Assembly: GCA_963827085.1 (NCBI GenBank)
Contig: CAWGZY010000005.1
Location: 248,001-312,000, forward strand
Reading direction: 5' to 3'
Length of the DNA: 64,000 nucleotides
DNA from: JAGVPT01 sp963827085
Lineage (GTDB): Bacteria; Bacteroidota; Ignavibacteria; UBA10030; UBA8401
Under the pieces are notes generated by a model. That model saw only the letters and a program-made list of their open reading frames with translations. It made no database searches and was not told the origin of the DNA. Numbering within the stretch: the stretch's first letter is position 1; the number at the start of each line of letters is the position of its first letter. A program made the translations under genes and the position numbers. Below, one piece after another: positions 27,481 through 34,751 of this stretch.

Positions 27481-27877
27481 CGCAGAACGCACCGATCGGC
27501 CGGCAACGGCGAACGCTTTGCCGGAGGTAATTTCCTCGGGCAGGCGCGATGAGGAACTATACCGGCTCTTTCAATCGCTCGTTGAAGTGACGCGCACGGC
27601 AGGCGACCGCGCATCGGCCGGAGATTTTGCCGGTATTCGGGAACATCTCCATCGACGCAGGCGCATCCTCGATCGAGTTCATGAGTTGATGCCGGACAAA
27701 GGACGCAATGTTCTGTCGATTAATAAGGAGTTGAAAAGTCAGTTGCGAGAAATGCTGCAATCGACACAGAAAGAAAATCTTTGTATATTGCAATTAATAC
27801 ATGAAAGGAAAAAGAACGTGCTGAGCAAACTCGTAGAGGTTCAAAACATGCGGCACGTTTTCGCTTATCTACGTTAG
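27464..27877 (+). CDS. FliT/FlgN-like flagellar chaperone (putative)
   Basis: 137 residues, mostly alpha-helical and charged, with LYRLFQSLVEVTRTAGDRAS, FAGIREHLHRRRRILDRVHE and QLREMLQSTQKENLCILQLI. The size, helical character and position between flaG and flgM-like genes suggest a FliT- or FlgN-type chaperone for the cap or hook-associated proteins. Sequence identity to these families is not recognisable by eye, so this is inference from context. The TTG at 27464 has AGGAG six bases upstream; an ATG at 27470 is the alternative. It overlaps flaG by 17 bases, suggesting translational coupling. Confidence 0.6.
   Translation: MTMQDNAERTDRPATANALPEVISSGRRDEELYRLFQSLVEVTRTAGDRASAGDFAGIREHLHRRRRILDRVHELMPDKGRNVLSINKELKSQLREMLQSTQKENLCILQLIHERKKNVLSKLVEVQNMRHVFAYLR
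27780..27789 (+). promoter_or_regulatory. TTTGTATATT motif upstream of flgM-like gene
   Basis: A second exact copy of the ten-base motif also found at 9306 and 28804. It lies inside the preceding coding region, 97 bases before the flgM-like ATG. It could be an internal promoter for the anti-sigma factor; unproven. Confidence 0.2.
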
Positions 27878-27886
27878 GAGGATGCT

Positions 27887-28153
27887 ATGGGTATCAGTGA
27901 AGTCGCCGGCAGCGGCGCTCCTGTTCAACCTTCAATTTCCAAAAAAGTCAAGGACGAACAAGAAGCCAAAGCAACGTCAAAAGATAAAGTTAATGTTTCC
28001 AATGAAGCACGATCGCTTTACGAATCTGACAAGACAAACAAATTAAATGAGATTGGCAAAAAGATCGACGAAGGCTTCTACTCGCAGCGCGACGTCATTG
28101 AGAAAGTCGCCGATGCGATGCTGAAAGATCTCAAAAAACAAGTATCTCAATAA
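27887..28153 (+). CDS. flgM: FlgM-like anti-sigma-28 factor
   Basis: 88 residues. The FlgM pattern is present: DKVNVSNEARSLYES, then KLNEIGKKIDEGFYSQRD and VIEKVADAMLKDLKKQ, the two C-terminal helices that clamp sigma-28. The N-terminal ~30 residues are polar and probably disordered, as in FlgM proteins exported through the flagellar export gate. It would hold FliA inactive until the hook is complete, which fits the sigma-28 promoter at the flagellin gene 4 kb upstream. A strong AGGAGG precedes the ATG. Confidence 0.8.
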   Translation: MGISEVAGSGAPVQPSISKKVKDEQEAKATSKDKVNVSNEARSLYESDKTNKLNEIGKKIDEGFYSQRDVIEKVADAMLKDLKKQVSQ

Positions 28154-28157
28154 ATTT

Positions 28158-28466
28158 ATGGGAAGCAAATCCGTGCCAGGAGTCGAAGCACTGCTCACGA
28201 AGGCGCTTGAGCTGTGCACATATATCAACACGATCAGCGCGTCGTGTAACAAAGAGGCGAAGGAGAAACCAAGGCTCATCCTGTCGTTCGACCTTTACTG
28301 CCTTCTTCTTGAATATACCGTATACTTGAAAGGGCTCAGCGATACGAATCCGAGTACGGTTGAAGAGCTAATCTTCTGCGACGATCTGTTGTTTGAAACT
28401 CCGAATCGCCAGCTCGAAGTGCGCGTCGATTTTTTCCTCCCGCCGAATACCGTTACCGTTCGCTGA
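28158..28466 (+). CDS. Hypothetical protein at the end of the flagellar operon
   Basis: 102 residues, not recognised. It follows the flgM-like stop by 4 bases, so it is probably co-transcribed. The N-terminal two-thirds look helical (GVEALLTKALELCTYINTIS, RLILSFDLYCLLLEYTVYLK) and the last part is beta-like (RQLEVRVDFFLPPNTVTVR). Three cysteines are present, with no metal-binding spacing. There is no signal peptide or membrane segment. The size and helical content would allow a chaperone or regulator in flagellar assembly, but there is no direct evidence. The Shine-Dalgarno site is weak, suggesting coupling to flgM translation. Confidence 0.65.
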   Translation: MGSKSVPGVEALLTKALELCTYINTISASCNKEAKEKPRLILSFDLYCLLLEYTVYLKGLSDTNPSTVEELIFCDDLLFETPNRQLEVRVDFFLPPNTVTVR

Positions 28467-28623
28467 TATGATGTCCTTCGTATCTTCCGTAAGTTGATCC
28501 CGAAAGAAATACTGCTCGCGGTTTTTGAGATAACCTTTAAGAACACAACGTTGTCACTGCCGCTTTTCTGAAGTGTCTCACTCTGAATATCAAATCCGAA
28601 ATCAGCGTCATCTCCGCTCAGCC

Positions 28624-28733
28624 GGGCATCCGGAGAAAAAAATGGATGCCCAACGAATCACCTACGACCGTACGGTCGACGACTCGACTTGTCGAGGTCG
28701 ATAGACCCGTGGGGAGTTCTTGACCGTCTATCG
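28624..28733. repeat. Cluster of palindromes between flagellar and two-component genes
   Basis: Four inverted repeats lie within 110 bases: GGGCATCC/GGATGCCC (28624-28651), CGACCGTACGGTCG (28665-28678), CTCGAC-TT-GTCGAG (28683-28696) and CGATAGAC/GTCTATCG (28699-28733). All arms are perfect. The 386-base gap contains no recognisable gene. The element could end the flagellar transcript or be a small mobile palindromic unit. Confidence 0.6.
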
Positions 28734-28803
28734 CCGGAATGACATTACAACTGAAATTGAGGCACCGGCGTCCTTCTTCGCTTCTTTCCATTGTAGATGG
28801 TGT

Positions 28804-28813
28804 TTTGTATATT
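28804..28813 (+). promoter_or_regulatory. TTTGTATATT, possible -10 of the GAF-PAS kinase gene
   Basis: The third exact copy of this motif lies 39 bases before the chosen ATG of the sensor kinase, a plausible promoter distance. Confidence 0.35.
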
Positions 28814-28852
28814 ATACATGCGAGTTTTTACCATCATTGTGCAGGAAGTAGA

Positions 28853-30424
28853 ATGATTGGATCAAAGCACCATCCTGTAATTCGTAATTCTGAAGCCAAC
28901 GCCATGAAACAAGACCGAGGACATCCTCAGGTCATCACCGACGCAGGGCAGAAAGTGCTTAGCGCGAACGATCGATTCCTTCTTATGAGTGGATTCACTC
29001 TTAAAGAGCTCGACGCCGTCTGCCTGCAGGATTTGCTCCACCCGGATGACCGCGAGAGGTTTGCTGAGCACTGGCACGTGCTTGCCGAGCACGGAACGTC
29101 AACTGTTACAGCGAGACTTCAAACAAAAGGGGAGTTTACAGTGCATGCGCGGTTCCAATCGGAGCTTGTTGAACCCGGAAAATTTCGCACGGTAATGCTG
29201 GGTACAGCGGGCGAACGCTTCCCCGAGGTTGAGCTTCGGTACAGGAACAGATATACACTGGCTTTATACGAGATCGGCCGGCAAATGACATCGAGTTTCG
29301 ATGTTGACGAAGTATTGAAGCTCGTTGTCAAAAACATTGCATGGCTCCTCGAGTGCCACTTCGTTGCGGTCGCAACTCTCGATGCCAAAACCTCGTTAGT
29401 TACTTACCGCGAGATCATCGGCAATAAATCAGAATTTTTCACGTCCGGCAAAAACGAAAAGAACAGGGGAATTCCGGGGAGGGTCATTGCCTCGCAGCAG
29501 CCGTTCATTATCAACATCTTTCCGAGTAAGCCATCCGTTGATCCGTTGGAATTTCCAGTGATGGAAGCTGAAAATCTCGTCTCGGCATTCGGAGTCCCGG
29601 TCACAAACAAAGGGAGATGGTTTGGAGCCCTTGTCGTCGGCTATCGCCGGTACCACGAGATCACTGAAGAGGAAGTCCAGCTTACCACGAATCTCGCCAA
29701 TCAGACGGCTCTCGCACTCGAGAACGCGATGCTCTATCAGGAGAGCGTCAAGTATTCAAAAACAATGGCCACGCTCACATCACGGCTAACGCTTATTCAG
29801 GAAGAAGAACGGAGGAGGATTACGCGGGATTTGCACGACGGAATCGGCCAGGCGCTCACCGGTCTTCGTTTTAATCTCGATTTACTCGTCCGGCAGGCTT
29901 CGATCACCGACCACGAAGCGATCGAACGGGTAACGGTCATGAAGCAAGTTATCGATGAGACGTTGAATACGATTCGGCAGATTGCTTTCGATCTTCGTCC
30001 CCCGATTCTCGATGATCTCGGCCTCGTTTCGGCTCTCCGCATTTATGTGGATCGTTTTCAGGAAAGGACAAAAATTCTCCTCGCACTCTCATGTCCGGAT
30101 GAACTCAAGCGATTTGACCCGAAAGCAGAAGCCACAGTTTACCGGGTAATCCAGGAGGCGCTCGCGAACATCGCGAAGCACTCCGGCGCGAAAAACGCCC
30201 GGATTGAAATTGAAAAACCAAACGATTCCCTGCTCCTGACAATTTCCGACGATGGCCAAGGCTTCGACAGTAATCACGGCGGCGACTCAGGACTCTGGAG
30301 GAGCGGCCTCGGCATCGTCAATATGAGAGACCGGATCGAAGGGCTGCAAGGAGAATTCACGCTCACAAGCGAAAAGGGAAAAGGAACGTCCATTCATATT
30401 CAGATTCCTCTCAGTGGCCGATAG
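28853..30424 (+). CDS. Sensor histidine kinase, PAS-GAF-HisKA_3 (NarL type)
   Basis: 523 residues from the ATG at 28853, which follows an AGGAAG; in-frame codons further upstream lack a ribosome site. Domains: PAS (about 20-115; VITDAGQKVLSANDRFLLMS), GAF (about 140-295; VLKLVVKNIAWLLECHFVAV, then NLANQTALALENAML), HisKA_3 with the H-box RRRITRDLHDGIGQALTGLR (His near 325), and HATPase (VIQEALANIAKHSGAKNARI, ISDDGQGFD). No membrane segment is present, so it is a cytoplasmic kinase sensing a soluble or intracellular cue. It overlaps the LuxR-type regulator by 11 bases and forms a two-component pair with it. Confidence 0.9.
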   Translation: MIGSKHHPVIRNSEANAMKQDRGHPQVITDAGQKVLSANDRFLLMSGFTLKELDAVCLQDLLHPDDRERFAEHWHVLAEHGTSTVTARLQTKGEFTVHARFQSELVEPGKFRTVMLGTAGERFPEVELRYRNRYTLALYEIGRQMTSSFDVDEVLKLVVKNIAWLLECHFVAVATLDAKTSLVTYREIIGNKSEFFTSGKNEKNRGIPGRVIASQQPFIINIFPSKPSVDPLEFPVMEAENLVSAFGVPVTNKGRWFGALVVGYRRYHEITEEEVQLTTNLANQTALALENAMLYQESVKYSKTMATLTSRLTLIQEEERRRITRDLHDGIGQALTGLRFNLDLLVRQASITDHEAIERVTVMKQVIDETLNTIRQIAFDLRPPILDDLGLVSALRIYVDRFQERTKILLALSCPDELKRFDPKAEATVYRVIQEALANIAKHSGAKNARIEIEKPNDSLLLTISDDGQGFDSNHGGDSGLWRSGLGIVNMRDRIEGLQGEFTLTSEKGKGTSIHIQIPLSGR

Positions 30425-31103
30425 GAAAAAAATAAAAATCATTGTCGCAGACGACCATGTGATTGTTCGGAGAGGGATCGTCTCGCTCATTTCGTTAAAC
30501 CCGGAATTCGAAGTGGTCGGCGAAGCTCCGAACGGCAAAATTGCAGTCGAACTTACGATGCTCAAAGAGCCCGACGTTGTGCTTATGGATATCAGCATGC
30601 CGGAATTAAGCGGCCTTGATGCGACGCGCCTTATCAAGAAAAAACTTCCCGATGTCAAAATATTGGTACTATCAGCGTACGACAATGAGGAGTACGTTGC
30701 GCAGACTCTTCAAAGCGGGGCAAATGGGTACCTGCTGAAAAATATTTCTCCGGACGACCTCTACTCGGCGGTCAGAGCTGTTTATGACGGCCTGGCTTTT
30801 TTTAGCCCGACGATCTCCAAAATCATGTTAGACGGCTACCTTAAAAGGACGATGCCGGGAACAAGCACAGGGGTTGAAAACTATTTATCCTCGTATGTCG
30901 GGCCGTTGACAGCGCGTGAAAGGGAGATACTCCAACTCATCGCGGAAGGAAAATCGCACCAACAAATTGCAGACCTCCTCTATATAAGTGTCCGCACTGT
31001 GGATACCCATCGTAACAACATTATGAAAAAGCTGAACTTACACGACACGGCAAGCCTCGTGACTTATGCTATCAAGCACGGAATCGCAGTCATTCCGAAA
31101 TAA
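30414..31103 (+). CDS. NarL/LuxR-family response regulator
   Basis: 229 residues. The receiver domain (about 5-125) has the acidic pair IIVADDHVIVRRG, phosphoacceptor Asp in VVLMDISMPELSGLDA, and the conserved LSAY and Lys (YLLKNISPDDLY). The DNA-binding domain is LuxR-type HTH (about 160-225): LTAREREILQLIAEGKSHQQ, IADLLYISVRTVDTHRNNIM. The start is a GTG at 30414 inside the end of the kinase gene, implying coupled translation. It is the cognate output of the adjacent GAF-PAS kinase; target genes are unknown. Confidence 0.93.
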   Translation: MADRKKIKIIVADDHVIVRRGIVSLISLNPEFEVVGEAPNGKIAVELTMLKEPDVVLMDISMPELSGLDATRLIKKKLPDVKILVLSAYDNEEYVAQTLQSGANGYLLKNISPDDLYSAVRAVYDGLAFFSPTISKIMLDGYLKRTMPGTSTGVENYLSSYVGPLTAREREILQLIAEGKSHQQIADLLYISVRTVDTHRNNIMKKLNLHDTASLVTYAIKHGIAVIPK

Positions 31104-31420
31104 TATACACCGCCGTTCCCGAAGAGCCATCTCCCAAACCTTGATCCCGCCTCATTCATCCCTTCTCCAACCTAGTATCTTTCTGAAAACCCGATGCTGC
31201 GGCCGACACTCTCGAAACCCTCGCTTCTATTGAGAATTTGTCGTTATGTCTAAAAGAGGATGCCAATAGCTCTACGCAATACCGCTTAGTTTCAAAAATA
31301 CACGATGGCGCGGATTGTATTGTTGTGGCTAATAGTGTAATGTTGCACAGCGTTTTTCAGCCAATTGTCGAATTTTTGTACCAGGCGATCAACTAACCGA
31401 TGTCGCGCAAAAGATTGAAC

Positions 31421-31540
31421 GATCCGCGAAGTTCACGAAGAGAGTCTATTTGTATAGATTTTTAGCTAATAAATTTTTTATAAAAGAGAGTATTGTCTTT
31501 CACATAGCAAATCTCTGTTTTCATGTTCTTCGTGGATTCT
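31421..31540. repeat. Long inverted repeat of the CACGAAG type
   Basis: GATCCGCGAAGTTCACGAAG at 31421-31440 is imperfectly complementary to TTCTTCGTGGATTCT around 31525-31540. The spacer is AT-rich. It occupies part of the 477-base gap between the LuxR-type regulator and the next kinase. I see nothing else recognisable in that gap. Confidence 0.5.
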
Positions 31541-31580
31541 TAATAAATGCGCAGCATGATTAACTAACTCTAAGCCCACA

Positions 31581-33236
31581 ATGTCATCATCGCATATCGA
31601 AAGCATCCCGGTGGAACGGCAGGCCAATCCACTGACCATCCTCGTTGTTGACGACGTCGAGGAAAACCTCGAATTGTTGCAGGATCTTTTTACAGAAAGT
31701 GGCTACAATACCATCTCGGCCCGGAGCGGTGTTGAGGCTTTTGAAATCTTCAACCGCGAAACGGTCCATCTTATTATTGCCGATGCAATGATGCCGCGGA
31801 TGGATGGGTTCCAGCTTTGCAAGAAAGTGAAGGAAAACCCGAAGCACGCGAAGATTCCTTTCATTATTTACACGGGAAACTATGTCGACGAGGAAGATCA
31901 GGAATTAGCGCGGAATGTCGGGGTAGACCGTTACGTAATGAAATATGCGGGGTTGGCAACGTTGATCGAAGCTGTGAAAGAAGTGATACTCCAAAATTAC
32001 GGCATTCAAATCGACCGGGTCTCCGAACCGCCGGCTGCCATCGACGACCAGTCGTTTCTCGAAAAGCACCACACGCTCGTGACGAAAAAGCTCGAAGAAA
32101 AAATGAAAGAGTTGGAAATGTATGCTTCGACACTGGCGAGGAAAAACAGGGAGCTGCAGGTTTCCGAGATTCGCTATCGGGGACTCTTTGAGAACGCGAG
32201 CGTGGCCATCTTTGTCGTCGAAGGAGAAACGGAGTCGATCGTGGACGTGAACAACCAGGGAATGGCGCTGCTTGGCTATTCGAAAGAAGAGTTGCTCGAT
32301 CTTCCTGTGCTCCCGTTTGTTGAAGAACATCTTTCGGACTTTTCCCTCCTTCAGAGCGGCGAGGTGGTCGGACGGGAAGCGTTGATGAAAACGAAAGACG
32401 GAGAATTGATCGAGGTTGATGTGAGTGCAGGTCCATTGTCCCAGCCGAACGACTCGCGGGTAATGCTGTTTGTTCGCGACATCACCGAACAGAAAAAAAT
32501 CAGGAGATCGTTGATGCAAATGGAGAAGATGTCGCTCATGGGTCGCCTGGCTGCGGGTATCGCGCACGAGATTCGCAACCCGCTGGCGGGTGTAACGCTC
32601 AACCTCCAGTACCTCCAGAGAAAGATCGACAAAGCATCTTCCGATTATGAGTCGATCGTTGCGGCACTCGAGGGGGCGGACCGCATACAGCAGGTCATCG
32701 AGGACACGCTCGGCCTTGCGCGTGTCACGCCGCCGTCGCTTCAGCAGCATTCGATCAACGCCATTATCGCGCGTTCTCTTCACTTCGTCTCGCTTCCGAT
32801 TCAACAGAAGGGAATTTCTCTCTCGACTTCCTTCGACGAAAATGCACCCGATGTTATGGTCGACCAAAAACAGATTCAGCAGGTCATGTTGAACATCCTT
32901 CAAAATGCGATCGATGCATCGCCCGAGAATGGAACGATCGCCGTCGCGACACGATCGATGGAGTCTTTCGGAGGAGGGACGACGGGCCCCGGAGTCGAAG
33001 TCATCGTTCAGGATTCCGGGAACGGGATACCGCCGGAGATGAAGGCAGTTCTGTTCGAGCCTTTCCGAACGACAAAATCAGGAGGAACCGGTCTCGGGTT
33101 AGCCCTATCAAAGTACATTATCGGACGGCACAATGGAGATATCGGTCTGGAGTCTCCTCCAAACGGCGGGACGCTCGTTCGAATTATCTTGCCATCGCAA
33201 TCATCAAGCAACGGAGAATGGAATGGAGAAAGGTAG
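31581..33236 (+). CDS. Histidine kinase with N-terminal receiver and PAS domain
   Basis: 551 residues, REC-PAS-HisKA-HATPase. The receiver (about 15-135) has LVVDDVEENLELLQDLF and Asp in LIIADAMMPRMDGFQL. The expected lysine follows in YVMKYAGL, where the usual KP is replaced by KY. A coiled linker (KLEEKMKELEMYASTLARKN) leads to PAS (about 195-310). HisKA has GRLAAGIAHEIRNPLAGVTL (His about 329), and HATPase has NILQNAIDASPENG and GTGLGLALSKYIIGRHNGDI. It is soluble. The 14-base overlap with the NtrC-type regulator suggests that this kinase feeds sigma-54-dependent transcription. Confidence 0.92.
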   Translation: MSSSHIESIPVERQANPLTILVVDDVEENLELLQDLFTESGYNTISARSGVEAFEIFNRETVHLIIADAMMPRMDGFQLCKKVKENPKHAKIPFIIYTGNYVDEEDQELARNVGVDRYVMKYAGLATLIEAVKEVILQNYGIQIDRVSEPPAAIDDQSFLEKHHTLVTKKLEEKMKELEMYASTLARKNRELQVSEIRYRGLFENASVAIFVVEGETESIVDVNNQGMALLGYSKEELLDLPVLPFVEEHLSDFSLLQSGEVVGREALMKTKDGELIEVDVSAGPLSQPNDSRVMLFVRDITEQKKIRRSLMQMEKMSLMGRLAAGIAHEIRNPLAGVTLNLQYLQRKIDKASSDYESIVAALEGADRIQQVIEDTLGLARVTPPSLQQHSINAIIARSLHFVSLPIQQKGISLSTSFDENAPDVMVDQKQIQQVMLNILQNAIDASPENGTIAVATRSMESFGGGTTGPGVEVIVQDSGNGIPPEMKAVLFEPFRTTKSGGTGLGLALSKYIIGRHNGDIGLESPPNGGTLVRIILPSQSSSNGEWNGER

Positions 33237-34638
33237 AATCTTAGCGGCAGACGATGAGAGGTCGCTGACAGTGTCGGTGAAAAATGTTCTCACGGATGCA
33301 GGCTACACAGTCGCGGTAAGTTCAAACCGGGAAGAGTTTCTTGCACAGCTCGCATCGTTTAATCCCGATGTGATTTTGCTCGACATTTATCTTGGAGCGG
33401 CGAACGGCATCCAGATTTTAAAGCAGATCAAATTTGAGGGATGGAAGACCCCGGTCATCATGATGACGGCACATTCCGACGTCTCGCTCGCAGTTCAGGC
33501 GATGAAGGAAGGGGCTGCTGACTTCGTTGTGAAGCCGTTCGACCTGAATCATCTCATCGTCCTCATCGAAAAAAACCTCGAATTTGCTCATCTTGAAAAC
33601 CGGGTTTCGATGCTGCAGGAAGAACTCGAGAAGCAACGTTCCCGGAGCGGAATTATCGGCAACAGCGTTGCTCTTCGGCGCGTTCTTGAAATCACCGAAA
33701 AGCTCGCCAGCGGGGAGAGCACGACGGTTCTCATCGAAGGAGAAAGCGGAACGGGGAAGGAGCTTGTGGCCCGGTTTATTCATCAGAAAAGCGTCGCGCG
33801 CTGCACGCAGCCGTTTATCGCCCTGAATTGCGCCGCGATTCCAAAGGATCTGGCTGAAAGCGAATTTTTCGGATACGAGAAGGGGGCTTTCACCGGCGCA
33901 ACGGAGAGGATGAAGCAGGGAAAATTTGAGATGGCAAACGGAGGGACGATCTTGCTTGATGAAGTGGGAGAATTATCACTCGACATGCAGGTCAAGCTCC
34001 TCAGGGTTCTTGAGGAACGGAAGTTTTACCGGCTGGGAGGAACAAGAGAAATTTCCGTCGACGTGCGCGTGATTGCCGCCTCAAACAAAAATCTCTCCCA
34101 AGAAGTTGAGGCGGGGAGATTCCGTGGAGACCTATTCTACCGCCTTAATGTCGCTGTTGTGAAGATACCGCCGCTTCGTGAGAGAAAAGAAGATATCGAA
34201 GCGTTGACGTACGCATTCGTCCAGGAATTCAGCAGGAAATTTAACAAGCAGCTTCCGCAGCTTGACCCGGACGTAAAGGAAATTCTCTTGCGGCTTCCCT
34301 GGAAAGGAAACGTGCGTGAGCTTCGGAACGCGATCGAACGCATTGTTCTCTTGAACGACTCCGCGGTGATTACAAAAAACGACATTGCGTTTCTCGGCAG
34401 CGAAGTAAGCAGGGGATCGGTTTCGGCGAATCCTGCCGACGGCGAGTTCCTTCTGCGAGTACCTGCAAAAGGAATTGGGATGACCGAAGTGCTGAAAGAC
34501 CTTATCCTCCAAACACTTGAGATTACGGATGGAAATCAGGTGCAGGCTGCAAAAGTATTAGGGATTACCCGCTCGAAGCTGCGCTACAAAATGGATCAAT
34601 TGAAGATCAAATCGGCACAACGCGTGTATTCGGTGTAA
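33223..34638 (+). CDS. NtrC-type sigma-54-dependent response regulator
   Basis: 471 residues from the ATG at 33223 (GGAG six bases upstream; the open frame extends further but overlaps the kinase). Receiver about 1-120 with VILLDIYLGAANGIQI as the Asp site and FVVKPFDLNHLI. The AAA+ domain is about 140-375: Walker A GESGTGKELVARF, the sigma-54 contact loop GAFTGA, Walker B GGTILLDEVGEL, and the R-finger region FRGDLFYRLNVAVVKIPPLR. A Fis-type HTH ends the protein (about 430-470; NQVQAAKVLGITRSKLRYKM). It activates sigma-54 promoters after phosphorylation by the overlapping REC-PAS kinase. Confidence 0.94.
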   Translation: MEKGRILAADDERSLTVSVKNVLTDAGYTVAVSSNREEFLAQLASFNPDVILLDIYLGAANGIQILKQIKFEGWKTPVIMMTAHSDVSLAVQAMKEGAADFVVKPFDLNHLIVLIEKNLEFAHLENRVSMLQEELEKQRSRSGIIGNSVALRRVLEITEKLASGESTTVLIEGESGTGKELVARFIHQKSVARCTQPFIALNCAAIPKDLAESEFFGYEKGAFTGATERMKQGKFEMANGGTILLDEVGELSLDMQVKLLRVLEERKFYRLGGTREISVDVRVIAASNKNLSQEVEAGRFRGDLFYRLNVAVVKIPPLRERKEDIEALTYAFVQEFSRKFNKQLPQLDPDVKEILLRLPWKGNVRELRNAIERIVLLNDSAVITKNDIAFLGSEVSRGSVSANPADGEFLLRVPAKGIGMTEVLKDLILQTLEITDGNQVQAAKVLGITRSKLRYKMDQLKIKSAQRVYSV

Positions 34639-34751
34639 GCCATGACGAAAAGAACCGAAAAAATCTTTCGATGCGATACTGCCAGAAACATTCAGGGCCA
34701 AAGCAGGCAGGAACTGCTCAACGATGTTTTTTTTTATAATATCAATAGCCG

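Noticed and set aside
31905..32903. 332-codon open frame on the minus strand
   Set aside because: Antisense to the REC-PAS kinase, His/Arg/Phe-biased composition and no motif; a shadow.
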